A stretch of 64,000 nt of DNA, taken from assembly GCA_047967505.1 (NCBI GenBank), contig CM106538.1, one strand, 5' to 3'. This document shows positions 54,413-64,000 of the stretch, piece by piece; position 1 is the first letter of the stretch; the number at the start of each line of letters is the position of its first letter. This DNA comes from Dipteris shenzhenensis. Taxonomy: Eukaryota > Polypodiophyta > Polypodiopsida > Gleicheniales. The position numbers and the translations under genes are program-made. A model generated the notes under the pieces. The model had not been told where the DNA came from. It saw only the letters and a program-made list of their open reading frames with translations, and did no database searches.

Positions 54413-56296
54413 TCAATTATCCTTTAACAGCGAAGAGAGCTCTTATTGAGCTAAGAAAGAGTTAGGGGCAGCATTCGCATCACGGTGTGACTTCATCTAG
54501 TGGTAGCCTAGTCTAGGCATGTGCATGTACCTGCTCAACTGGGAGACGGCATACTAAAGATCAAGCCGGGTATGACATAAATAAATAAGGCAGCCCACAG
54601 TCTGCTAATAAAGGGTGGCATCAAAGGGTGCACTCCCATCCTCGGAGGAGAAATGAAAAAGCCAGGCTCCAATGGTATAGAAACTGGCTTGCAATCTTCG
54701 AACCGGAAGCGGTCTAAGAGCTGTCCAATGTACTTGGACTGACTCATCATTATACCCCGGTCCCCCCCTTAACGTATTCAAACTGGATGCCCAAGTAATA
54801 GTGCATCCAGCTGATGTTTGTCATTGCAAATAATTTCTGCAAATCAGCTTTGAAATCTGCAATTTTGTCCATATCTGGACAAGTGACAAGCATGTCATCC
54901 ACAAAGAATGGAATTAAAAATTCTGCAGCACTTTTTTGGACATATAGAGTTGGTTTTTTATGGCTGTTCTGAAAGCCACAGGCTGGCAAATATGCATGTA
55001 CCTTGGCATACCATGCCCGGGGTACTTCCATAAAGGCCCTTTTTGAGCCGGCAAACCTAATGTTCAGAACCTTTTATCTCAAAGCCAAGAGGTTGAATGA
55101 CATGGACCTCTTCCTGTAAATCACCATGAAGGAAGGCGGTCTTAATGTCCAACTGATGCACCTCCCACTATCTATGACATGCAAGAGAAATGATGCACCG
55201 CATCGGCGTGATTCGTGAGGTGGGAGAAAAGGTCTCTTCCAAATCAATGCCATGTTGTTGTGCATAACCCTTTGCAACCAGACGAACTTTGAAGCGGTCA
55301 ACGCTGTCATCAGCTTTCCGTTTGACCTTGTAAACCCATTTTGTGCCTACAGCACACTTGCTTGCAGGCAAGTCACACAACTCCTAAGCGCCATTTGCAT
55401 GAAAGGGGACTCAAGTTCAGCATTCATAGCACCCATCCATTCTCTGCTGTCAAAAGCATCGTGGCTCTTCATTACAGGCACTCACAATGCCTTGCATCTG
55501 TTTGTGCAGGGCAAGTCTCAGCCTGCTTGCTTTCCCTGAGGGTATCAAAAAGCGAACAAGGGACTGATTTTCCACCGCTTGATAGCATGGCCATCTAGCG
55601 GTGGAAAATCACGCTAAGCAAAAGCAACAAGAGGAGGATTGGAGCTGTTAGAAGCATGAGGCATGGCGCTCTGCACTGTGTCATCTATATATGTGAAAGG
55701 CGGAATAGAATCAAACACATCAAAGGCTTCCACTGAAGGCTGTATTTTACACTCCAACCAAGGTACAAGGGCATGCTCAACAAAAACCACATCCCTACTG
55801 ACAATCAACTTGCCTGTGCTAGGCTTAAACAACTTGAAACCTTTGCTTTGTGAGCTCTAGCCAATGAAGATGCATTTGACAGCCTTATCATCAAGCTTAT
55901 ACCTCAATTGAGAGGTACATGCACATACGCGAGAGACACAAACACTCGCATGTGAGATGACAGGCTTAGAACCTATCCATGCTTCATAGGGAATCATGGT
56001 CTCAATGCCCGAGTGGGTGCTCGATTGAGCACATAGTTGGCTCAATTATCCTCTCACAGCGAAGGGAGCTCTTGTTGAGCTAAGAAGGAAATCACAAGAG
56101 TTAGGGGCAGCATTCGAATCATTATGTGACTTCATTTAGTGGTAGCCTAGTCTAGGATTGTGCATGTACCTGCTCAACTAGGAGACGGCATACTGAAGAT
56201 CAGGCCGGGTATGACATAAATAAATAAGGCAGCCCACGGCCTGCTGATAAAGGGTGGCATCAAAGGGTACAATCCCATCCTTGGAGGAGAAATGAA
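54413..56296 (-). pseudogene. Copia pol remnant with flanking duplication
   Basis: Minus-strand pieces of a decayed copia: integrase C-terminus (IPYEAWIGSKP, YKLDDKAVKCIFIG, LIVSRDVVFVEH), reverse transcriptase ([40 protein letters not shown]) and the start of RNase H (MMSQSKYIGQLLDRF). Closest in the window to copia-2 and copia-4. A block of about 250 bp at 54413-54665 recurs as a direct repeat at 56040-56296, so the remnant lies between two copies of part of its own RNase H region. Confidence 0.8.
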
Positions 56297-57790
56297 ATCA
56301 ATCTCATTGAAGATTCAATATGCGACTAGCATTGAGACAAATAAAAACAAGAGTACGACACCCCCTCTCAAGTCCAAACTAGTACACTCTTGCCATATCA
56401 ATGAACTTCAGTGCTCCATGACAACTGGCATATAACAGCTCTCAAGGATCAATCAATTGTGTTAGGATTCGCGCACTGGCAATCTACTGACCCATCCGGA
56501 TCTCAAGCAGCATCAGACAATAGCTACAACTGAACACTAGGAGATCACCTTGGAATCTGCTAGGTCATAACATCCAAACAAAATATATATAGATAACATA
56601 CTACCACCTGAGTCAACAGGAACAACTCCTCGTGGCTCAAGGTCCTACCTGAAAGCCTGCCTCGATCTCAATGACTCCCTTCCCCTGGCACCTGATTGGC
56701 AGGTCCTACTGCCACAAACAAGCAAGCAATCCTCCACTTGGATCCAAAAAGCCTGCTGGTAGCACCTGCCTCGTGCTACTAGAAGGCTGGAGTATACATC
56801 ATTGCGGCGGTAACACTATTGGCCAACTGGTTATTATTGGGTCCCTCAATGTTCCTTGGGGGACACTGCCGCCAATAATGACCTTTCTGGCTACATCACT
56901 TACACATCGGGATGCCTTGAGTGCTTCTCGTCAACTGCTTTCTACCTTTCTGCTAAGCTGCTAAAGCCTCAGGCTGACTTTCATAGGTACAATCTACAAA
57001 GCGCTCCTCATGTTCAAGCAACATCGGCTCCCAGGTCAACTCATTCATCCTTCCACTTGAGATCAAGGACGAATAGAAGGCCCCATATTGAGAGGATAAC
57101 TAGGAAAATAGAGTTATGGCCATGTCCTCGGACGATATCTGCTTCCTTGCCTCGAGGATCCCCTGCTGAAATTCCTGTAACTTGCTGATGTTGTCCTGCA
57201 GTGGAGACTTCTTGGGATCCAATTGTGAGAAGTGCAGCGGAAATGAACGGAAGAGAGAGAGAGAGCACGCCTCATACACACACACTGAAAAGGAGAGAAA
57301 GGAGAGAGAAAGGCACAAGAGAACTGCAAGTGGTCTCTGGAGAAAACCCCACTACAACTCGGGGAAACTCTAAAACGACAGGCTGCTCAAGAAACCGCTC
57401 AACGACAAAGTGGAAGGGAGCACAAGGGACTGGATGAACTGCTCCACAAGTGCTAGACTGGGCTTGCTCTGCTCCTCTGCTAGGCTCTCAATGATGTGAT
57501 GAAATGAGCAAGTGGGGGGGGGGCTATAAATAGCCCCCAACCTCCTAGTCGGCCCGCAAGGGGCTGGGCCGACTTGCTGCCTCTCGCTATGTTTCCCATG
57601 GAAAGACCTCCTCTCTGATCTGAAAACACCCTTCAAAGTCACCCTTTGCTGGACACCCGAACAGTCCACTCCTCGCACACGTTCCTCCTCAAAGACACCT
57701 CCGAACAGCACCCTAAACGTCCTCTATGTGCTGGCTCAACACTCCCTCCGCTCCTCGGGTCTCAAGCAAACTGTGGCTCTGATATCATGT
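56297..57790 (-). pseudogene. Copia gag remnant with primer-site-like end
   Basis: On the minus strand, 57250-57090 reads LQDNISKLQEFQQGIL and ARKQISSEDMAITLFS, a UBN2-type Gag piece. Near 56890-56850 lies a zinc knuckle CK*CSQKGHYWRQC with one stop. A primer-site-like TGATATCAGAGCC on the minus strand is at about 57777-57789, and a GAGAGGGGGTGT polypurine-like stretch is near 56370. This may be another gag-only element, but no LTR pair could be matched. A TATAAATAG within a GC palindrome lies at 57525-57533. Confidence 0.5.
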
Positions 57791-58799
57791 GGACCAGGCT
57801 GCCATAGCCTGCAGCCCTACAGGAGGCTGCCACAGTGCCACCCAGTCTGCCCTATGCCTCCAAGTTTGGGCAGACACATGGTGGCTAACCTACCCTAGCC
57901 TACCCTCATGGGGAGCAGCCACACCCACAACACAGGCCCTCACTCATCTACCCTAGCCTCACACTGGGCGGGCACACCCATAAGCAAGGCCCTCTCTCTC
58001 TAGGTGACATCAGGAGATGTTGGCCTCCAACATGCACATGCCGTGTATCCCTATTTGGTCGGGGCAGGGGTTTCCAACTAGGGGCTCTACTCAAGGGTGC
58101 GAAACTTCCATGAGACCTTCTAGGGTAGGGACATTATGGTCTAAACATAATCAACACCTTGAGAGGGGCCTCCCTATTGTACATCAGTACACTTAAATGA
58201 TTGTAGAGCAGACACAGAAGCCATACGGGTTTCCTGGGACAAGTGGAATGCAAGTCCTGTTTTGCTCACACTTACAGTCATACATGCTGTGCCAGAAACT
58301 TATGTGCATGCCCGCTATTTATTGAGAATCTTCCACCGGCATACTACTTCTCTCTACAGTCATTGGATTATGCCAAGGCTCCACAGATAGAGCACAAATG
58401 TCACCATTTTTGGCACTATTTGAGGATCTGTAGGGTATGGACAATAAGGTGAGATGCAACGTGGGGGATTTAATGGTTGGATGGAGACTTAAGGCAAAGA
58501 TTTTGGACTTTCTCGGAGGATGCCAACTGCTCTCATTGGTAGATAGTGTGATGGCATTTAGGCACAAATCCAAGGACACATAAGGTCACACCTATTTCAC
58601 AGGCTATAGTAGTACTTGCTTTGACATGCGTGCGACCCAAGAGATGTATTGTACGAGGGTCCATAGAGATGGTCAGGGTCAAAGCACTGTACATTAAGCC
58701 CTCATGGGAGTGGCCAAGTGTCATTGGGGTCTCATGCTCTTACCTCATATTCTTGATCACAGTATCTAGTTATACCAGGTGCTGATCAATCACATAGAT
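57791..58799. other. Unassigned, possible old LTR
   Basis: Starts TGTGGACCAGGC next to the primer-site-like sequence, so part may be an LTR. No partner copy and no coding sequence seen. Confidence 0.3.
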
Positions 58800-60525
58800 C
58801 CTCTCATCTAGCCCTTGGCTCACCCAACCCAGCCTCTACCCACCACTAATTGTTTGCTTACACTCATTATGACTTCAACCACTCCCTAGACCACATCTCC
58901 TGTAGTTATTGTCTATTTTTCTCAGAAATATAGACAATCAACCATCCTTGGATGCCAAAGCATAGCCTCTTACTCATTCACTTTGTAGCACAACACGCAT
59001 TCTCTTGCAAAGTCAGGTCTGGCTGTTACAATGATGAATGCAAGTGCTTTGTGACTCAAACAAGGGTGTCTAGACAAAGAATGAATTGGGAGAGAGTATC
59101 AGTTCTTTTGGAAGGCCTATGCTGAGACATTAAATGAGCCCACACTTGAAGTTATGGACACCCCTTGCCCAAGTAGTTTTTTACTCTTCTCCATTGCCTG
59201 GTTTAAGGAAGTCACTGAGAAACATTAGAATGACAACCTACAATCATGAGCAGCTTCAAACAAAGTTTTGACCATAGTTGGGAAGTACTTGCACTTATCC
59301 TAGCCAAGCTCTTTAATGAAGCTATGCTATATCCCAATCCACAAAGCAAGAAGCCCTATTTATGCAGGCGAGTAGTCGACCATTATGCTAGCTCTGGATG
59401 GTCCGTCTCCACTCCAAGAGGGAGAGTGAAAACAACCTCTATAAAAACTCATTGTACATAGTGAGAGTTCGATACTACTAAAATATACATGTGCCATAAA
59501 TCGACCCGCACGATCTGATGGATTTTCTATCATGTTCAACTAAGAGAAATTGCAAACCAAGGAGTATTGGTATAGTGGGAGGTGGTCAACAGACATGCCT
59601 TGAGAGTGAAACCATTACCATGGGAAATTTTCTCTGCTTCATTGAGACTGGATTTATGAGGAACCAGATTATTCATGGTCACCTGCTGTGACCATAGCCA
59701 TGGTCCAGCTTCAAGTATCATCCCATCAATTCCACATTGAGACACGATGGGAGGTTGAGGCCATACCACACCATTCCAAGGTGGGATTCCACACCTTATG
59801 CGAGATATAGGAGGTGGAATAGAGGAGCATATGCTCATGAGATGTCCTCCAATATTATGAGATCCGAGGTGGATACCACTGTATTGAGAGCAAAGGTTCC
59901 AAGACATGGGTGATCTAGATGTGCTACTCTTTAGGTTAGAAGTTAGAATAGTCATATAGTCATGCTACGCAAACTAGACAAGGGATATAGATAATCAAAG
60001 GGTCACAAATTTCTATTTGACATGAGAGGTGACCACAATGGCTAGATATTGTAGGGCACAAATGATGCCAAGCTAGCTTGAATACGGATGTAGCAAGTAT
60101 TTTGACCGATATACTATCCTTACTGCATCACAATGTTATGTAGCCTCTCAACTCTCACGGTGTGCGCTCCATGGAACATAATCAAGGGCAACAAAGGTAG
60201 ATCTCAAATATGTTCAAGAGGCATGAGACCTCCCATTGCGACCCTAGTCACGCTTCCATGCAACTTAGATTGCTCAGCACAAATTAGGGACATGACACAT
60301 CCATCCAATATGTGCACACAACACAAAGGAAACACTCCTGTCCTAATTTCCATCAGTTTTCACTTTTTCTTTAGATTACATATATTAGAGGTGTATGGGA
60401 CACCTCTAGTTCTTCTATAGGGACTGTTTCTTATCATGATGTGTTACAATTCTTTGGTCTCATAGGCCTTTTTCGCCTTTCTCATGTGTTTATAAACCTT
60501 TTTTTTTCTTTCTCTCTTTCTTGGA
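58800..60525 (+). pseudogene. Very old LINE-A copy
   Basis: Only islands remain. LILAKLFNEAM is near 59290 (compare 49000). VSSHQFHIE is near 59710 and EEHMLMRCPP...YEIRGGYHC near 59820-59880, matching the zinc-finger part of ORF2. A tail block GGTCTCATAGGCC, TTATAAACC and a T/CT-rich end lies at 60456-60520. Divergence is much higher than in the other copies. Confidence 0.6.
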
Positions 60526-60805
60526 AAAACCAAGGTCATATATGATCTTCAACCATTCTTGGGCAGTCGTCCATTGAGAGTAGTCCACCTTCCTTCCGGC
60601 ACCGGTGGAGATTTTTGCATCTTGTACGTACTTGGGGATTCTCTTTTTAGGCTTAATCAAATAATCTCCCAAACGGAATCGATAGGACGGTAAGGTCTAT
60701 GCATAGATACTGGTTATGCATCATAAGTTGAGGGAGTTCTCTTAGAATCCAAATCGTTTTGGCTCATAGAGTCAAGTCCTCTTGTGTTTTGTGTGGGTTG
60801 TGGAG
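60526..60805. other. Unassigned
   Basis: No gene, repeat or transposon feature recognised. Confidence 0.4.
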
Positions 60806-60914
60806 TTTTTTTTTTTTTGGGGCAAAAAAGAGACTTCTATTAAGTAAGAAAGAAACTCGCTAGAGCAAGCTCTGTGCAGAAATACAATATGCTAAGCATG
60901 TAATAAAAGACACC

Positions 60915-61640
60915 TCAGAAGAATGAGGTAGAAAGAAACCAAGGCTGAGGCTGAAAATGCCAACTCAACCCTGTAGAAGTCTCAGCAAGAAAGGGAGAGT
61001 CTCTCCAATCCCTGAGAAAAGTAACTCTCCTAGAGGAGGCTGCTCGAGAGGATCCCTGCATGGTCTGAGAAGGGTGAACCTGAGAACCCTCCATAGCCTC
61101 AATGCATCTAGCTCTCAAAATGTGCCATGCTGCAATGCTAGCTAAAACCTTCCATGGAGAGTCAACCGAGGAATGAGCAGCCCTGAAGAGAGTGGCCGGA
61201 ACATCCTCTAAAGAGCACAACTCCACAAGGTGTCATCGGATGTCAAGAGCCCAAGACGAGTCATGTCTCTCAAAGAAAACCTGGGGCCCTGAAAGAGTGA
61301 GCCAAGATACTGATCCCCAGGTCATATAGAAGGGGAGGCGAACAAAAGTGCTGAGAAGTCTTGCAATCCCCTTCCATATGATTCTCGCCTGTCTGCAATC
61401 CCAAAGGCAGTGCTGTACTGTCTCCGATGCAGAAAGGCAACGAGGGTAAGTAGGGTCAGCCCCGAACCTAGATCTCCAATGGTTCACTGCTATCCCACCA
61501 TGAATAGAAAGCCAAAAGAAGAGAGTGATTTTTCTATTCCGGTGGGATTTCCAGAGCCTCCGCCAAAAAAATTTCTGCAAGTCTGCAGAAATCTGAAAAT
61601 TCTCCCAATGAGGAGCTCTAGTGGGCCTCCAACCCCTACA
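60915..61640 (-). pseudogene. LINE-B zf-RVT C-terminus
   Basis: Reads FWLSIHGGIAVNHW, YPRCLSASETVQHCLWDC (first Cys of the CxxC finger changed to Tyr), then PATLFRAAHSSVDSPW and AAWHILRARC. Frames shift near 61232. Confidence 0.75.
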
Positions 61641-61654
61641 GTTGAGCTGGAGCT

Positions 61655-63088
61655 GGGGGCTAAGGAGCCCTATGACTGGGCTGAAGAGGAATCTGGAGTC
61701 CTCATCTGTGCATGCATTCCCTCGGTTGTCACAATTAGGAACAGTCTGTGGGGAAGAGGTACCGGTAGCCCCCTCATGATCAGAACCAAAGTGACTCGGG
61801 CTGGTACTGGTGCATCTAAAGGTCCCTCCTGATGTAGAACTGTAGTGTCTGGGGCTGCAGCAACATCTACCTCTGGAGTGTGGATAGCGTATGTCTGAAC
61901 CGGATTAAAGGTCTCCTCCTGAGGTAAGGGAGCCGCTCTGATCACTCTCCATCGTGGTACTGGGTGTGCTGCAGGCTTTGGGCACCCTACTGCCCTGGTG
62001 GTCCTAGGGTGCACGAAGCAGGGCGCCCTGCTCCCAGTGGTCCTGGAGTGCGTGGTACAAGGCGCTGGGGAGGTGCAGTCGGGGTAGTATGTGAAGGAGC
62101 CGCACCAGAGACCTCTTGGGTCTTTTTCCCTTCATTGGGCAATCTCTAGCAAAGTGCCCAAGGGTCCTGCAAATCCTGCACTGGTCCTGTCTACCTGCAA
62201 TTTCGACTCTCTGTCGAAGGAGAGAGCCATCTGGGCGCTGAAGCATGATGGGGTCATCTGAGATGTTAGGGTCAGAGACAATGACCCTAACTCGAGGCAC
62301 CCCGTCTGCTCTGACTGCCTCTGCCGAGGAAGAAGGCATGCCAAGAAGGGGGGGGATCTCAGTGACCACTCCGAATGTGGCTCCGATAGTAGCAAGAAGT
62401 CGATGGTAGGCCTGAGGAAGACCACTTCCTCAGGAAATCTAATGAACAGTGGTGTGACCTGACTGTCTTCCTCAACCGGATCGAAGCCCAAGGTGTAGGG
62501 CAAAAGAAAAATCCTCCTTGAACCCAAAGCCACGGGATTAACTTTGAGAACAAGGGCTGTGGACTCCTGGGAGTCGAAAACCACTTGGAAGAATCCACAT
62601 CCCAAAAGTCAAATATCTTTGAGGTGTGCGGCGAGATCTCCTGGTAACGCCGCCAGCATCCAGTCTCTAGCCTGTGATCTGGAAGGGTGTGACCCAAAGA
62701 TGCGGGCGAAAAGTGATGTGGAGCCCTCTAGTTCCACATCTTTCTTGAGCTGCTGCAACTCATCTTTTGAAAAAATGACGGTTCTGGCGGCCAGTGGAAG
62801 TGGACGAAGATTGGCTGAATGGGGATCCATTCGCCAATCGATGTGAAAAGGCCAATTCAAACACTGAAAAAGTTCAGTCCGTGAAACTGCTGCCCAAGAT
62901 GCCCTGGAACACGGGCGCTGGAGGAAGGAGAACAGGAGAGGGTAGGAGAGAGGGGAAGAGGAGGAGAGAAGGCGGGGGGGGGGGGGGGGGGGGCGGGGGG
63001 GGGGCTGCAGGGGGGGAAGAGGAGAGCGAGGGTATAGGCTGCGGGAGGGAGAAGGGGGCAGGGGGGTAGAAGGGGGAGGGGAAGGCAA
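61655..63088 (-). pseudogene. LINE-B ORF1 (DUF4283-like, CCHC)
   Basis: In order: a proline-rich start, RTVIFSKDELQQLKKD, WMLAALPGDLAAHL, FFQVVFDSQESTALVL (the DUF4283-like nucleic-acid-binding part), a frameshift near 62420, ATIGATFGVVTEIP, then the zinc knuckle CRICRTLGHFARDC. L1 ORF1 coats the element RNA. The proline-rich N-terminal reading may be 5' UTR and not protein. Confidence 0.72.
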
Positions 63089-63200
63089 CAGCGGGCGGGG
63101 AGGAGGGGAGCGGGGGGGAGGAGGCGGGGGGAGGCGGAGGGGAGCTGCGGATTAGGAAGGGAGGGGGCCCGGGGGGGGGGGGGGGGGGGGGGGGCTGGCT
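62960..63200. repeat. G-rich tracts at LINE-B 5' end
   Basis: On the plus strand there are G runs of up to about 20 (62977-63006 and 63168-63193) and many shorter ones, so the C-rich strand is the sense strand of LINE-B. G-quadruplex formation on the antisense strand is likely from sequence. Run lengths are prone to assembly error. Confidence 0.85.
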
Positions 63201-63230
63201 CCCATTTCGATGTTTTTTTCTTAGTCCCCA

Positions 63231-64000
63231 ATTATAGATTCTCTAGTTTCAATACTTTACTCTCTAAAAAAACTATGTTTCATTTCAAATTGCTTCATTT
63301 TTTGTTGGTCTTTGAATTTTCTAATGAAATGAACTTCTATAGCAGCATCTACGAAAGAAATCTCTTTAGTTTCTTTTAGCTATCATAATAGCTCTAGCCT
63401 TCTTTATTCCAAGTACCTTTATCTTAATATACACTTCATGTGTAGGTTATAGACTATTTTTAAACTAGGTGTAAGACTTGTATAAGTGTCTAAATCAACT
63501 TCTGCCAACAAAAGAAACATGATACAATAAACACCAACATCCACAGAAGATATCATTGTCAAACAAGATTACAAATCAAATGGTAAAACCTCTACAAGTA
63601 TTTTGATAAGCTAGAAAATAAATATCGAAAAAGCCTTATCAGTGTCTGAGCCAATGAAGTCTAGATATGTTGATGAAGCAAAGCAGGTATGGATGTGTTG
63701 ATGAATCATGGCTTATTGACCAAGAAGTTTAGTTACTTTCACTTATCACAAAGTATGGAGAACAATGATGATTTAATGAAGACATCCATCTCACTGGAAA
63801 CAAAGCTAAGGACTTCAAATTAGCCAACAAGGTTGAAGACAGAGACTTGTATACATTGATAATTTCCATACTATCTTTAAATCCTATATCTCTCAGCAGG
63901 TATGCTTAAATGGAGCAAAGCAATACTTAGAGTAGTATGCCATAACCCACCATGCAGCTAAGGCTTTTCTGAAGAAAACTTCTTAAGAGGCTTTTACAAG
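63231..64000. other. Unassigned AT-rich sequence
   Basis: No open frame, transposon or WASHC4-like exon recognised on either strand. Confidence 0.5.

Larger units (their letters stand above)
60806..63230 (-). mobile_element. LINE-B internal-deletion derivative
   Basis: On the minus strand it runs from a C-rich 5' end (63230) through ORF1 to about 61655. It then jumps to the zf-RVT end of ORF2 (61640-60915) and ends with a poly(A) (60806-60818). Compared with the plus copy, about 3.9 kb is missing between positions equal to 32475 and 36365. The join lies in CAGCTC, which occurs on both sides of the deleted part. It also gives the empty site for the 29169-32239 insert (AGGTAGAT uninterrupted near 61870). 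Confidence 0.82.

Noticed and set aside
62857-63231. Proline-rich minus-strand protein of 124 codons
   Set aside because: It is a reading of C tracts at the LINE-B 5' end. Length depends on homopolymer counts, and there is no conserved motif.

Overview
The window looks like nuclear DNA from a land plant with a large, transposon-rich genome. I favour a fern or another non-flowering lineage. The basis is plant-type Ty1/copia elements primed by initiator tRNA-Met, Ty3/gypsy elements, several LINE families with long microsatellite tails, GT-AG introns, and one host gene that flowering plants are not known to carry. No bacterial operon, rRNA, tRNA, CRISPR array or viral genome was seen. All coordinates were read by eye and no alignment was run.

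The host gene lies on the minus strand. Five consecutive exons (52991-52595, 52506-52408, 52288-52145, 52056-51895 and 21605-21384) encode a central part of a WASHC4/SWIP homologue, a subunit of the endosomal WASH actin-nucleation complex. The fourth and fifth exons are separated by an intron of about 30.3 kb, and almost everything between 22.6 and 51.0 kb is transposon sequence inside that intron. The first exon appears to lack one base in each of two short A/T runs. That may be consensus error or real decay.

Layout: 1-5.1 kb, LINE-A 3' ends interrupted by copia-1, an internally deleted copia with an open Gag-RNase H fusion. 5.1-8.7 kb, an L1-ORF1-like fragment and a complete gag-only LTR element with matching 5-bp target duplications. 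9.3-12.0 kb, a decayed Ty3/gypsy gag-protease. 12.3-20.7 kb, copia-2 truncated by copia-3. 20.7-22.6 kb, exon 5 and intron sequence. 22.6-26.9 kb, a minus-strand LINE-A with a nearly open ORF2. 27.4-46.2 kb, a gypsy element containing LINE-B (which itself contains a 3.07-kb insert carrying LINE-C and a large fold-back) and copia-4. 46.2-51.0 kb, a head-to-tail run of LINE-A 3' ends plus one decayed long copy. 51.9-53.0 kb, exons 1-4. 54.4-57.8 kb, copia remnants on the minus strand. 58.8-60.5 kb, a very old LINE-A copy. 60.8-63.2 kb, a LINE-B deletion derivative on the minus strand with an extremely G-rich end.

The most notable signals are the WASH gene and its giant intron; arrays of the GTAC core (the SBP/SPL-type site) in the leaders of three related copia elements; a conserved hairpin-plus-microsatellite 3' end shared by LINE copies, which stack on each other's tails; the Gag-RNase H fusion; and a 270-bp-arm palindrome. 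Two insertions have matching empty sites elsewhere in the window.
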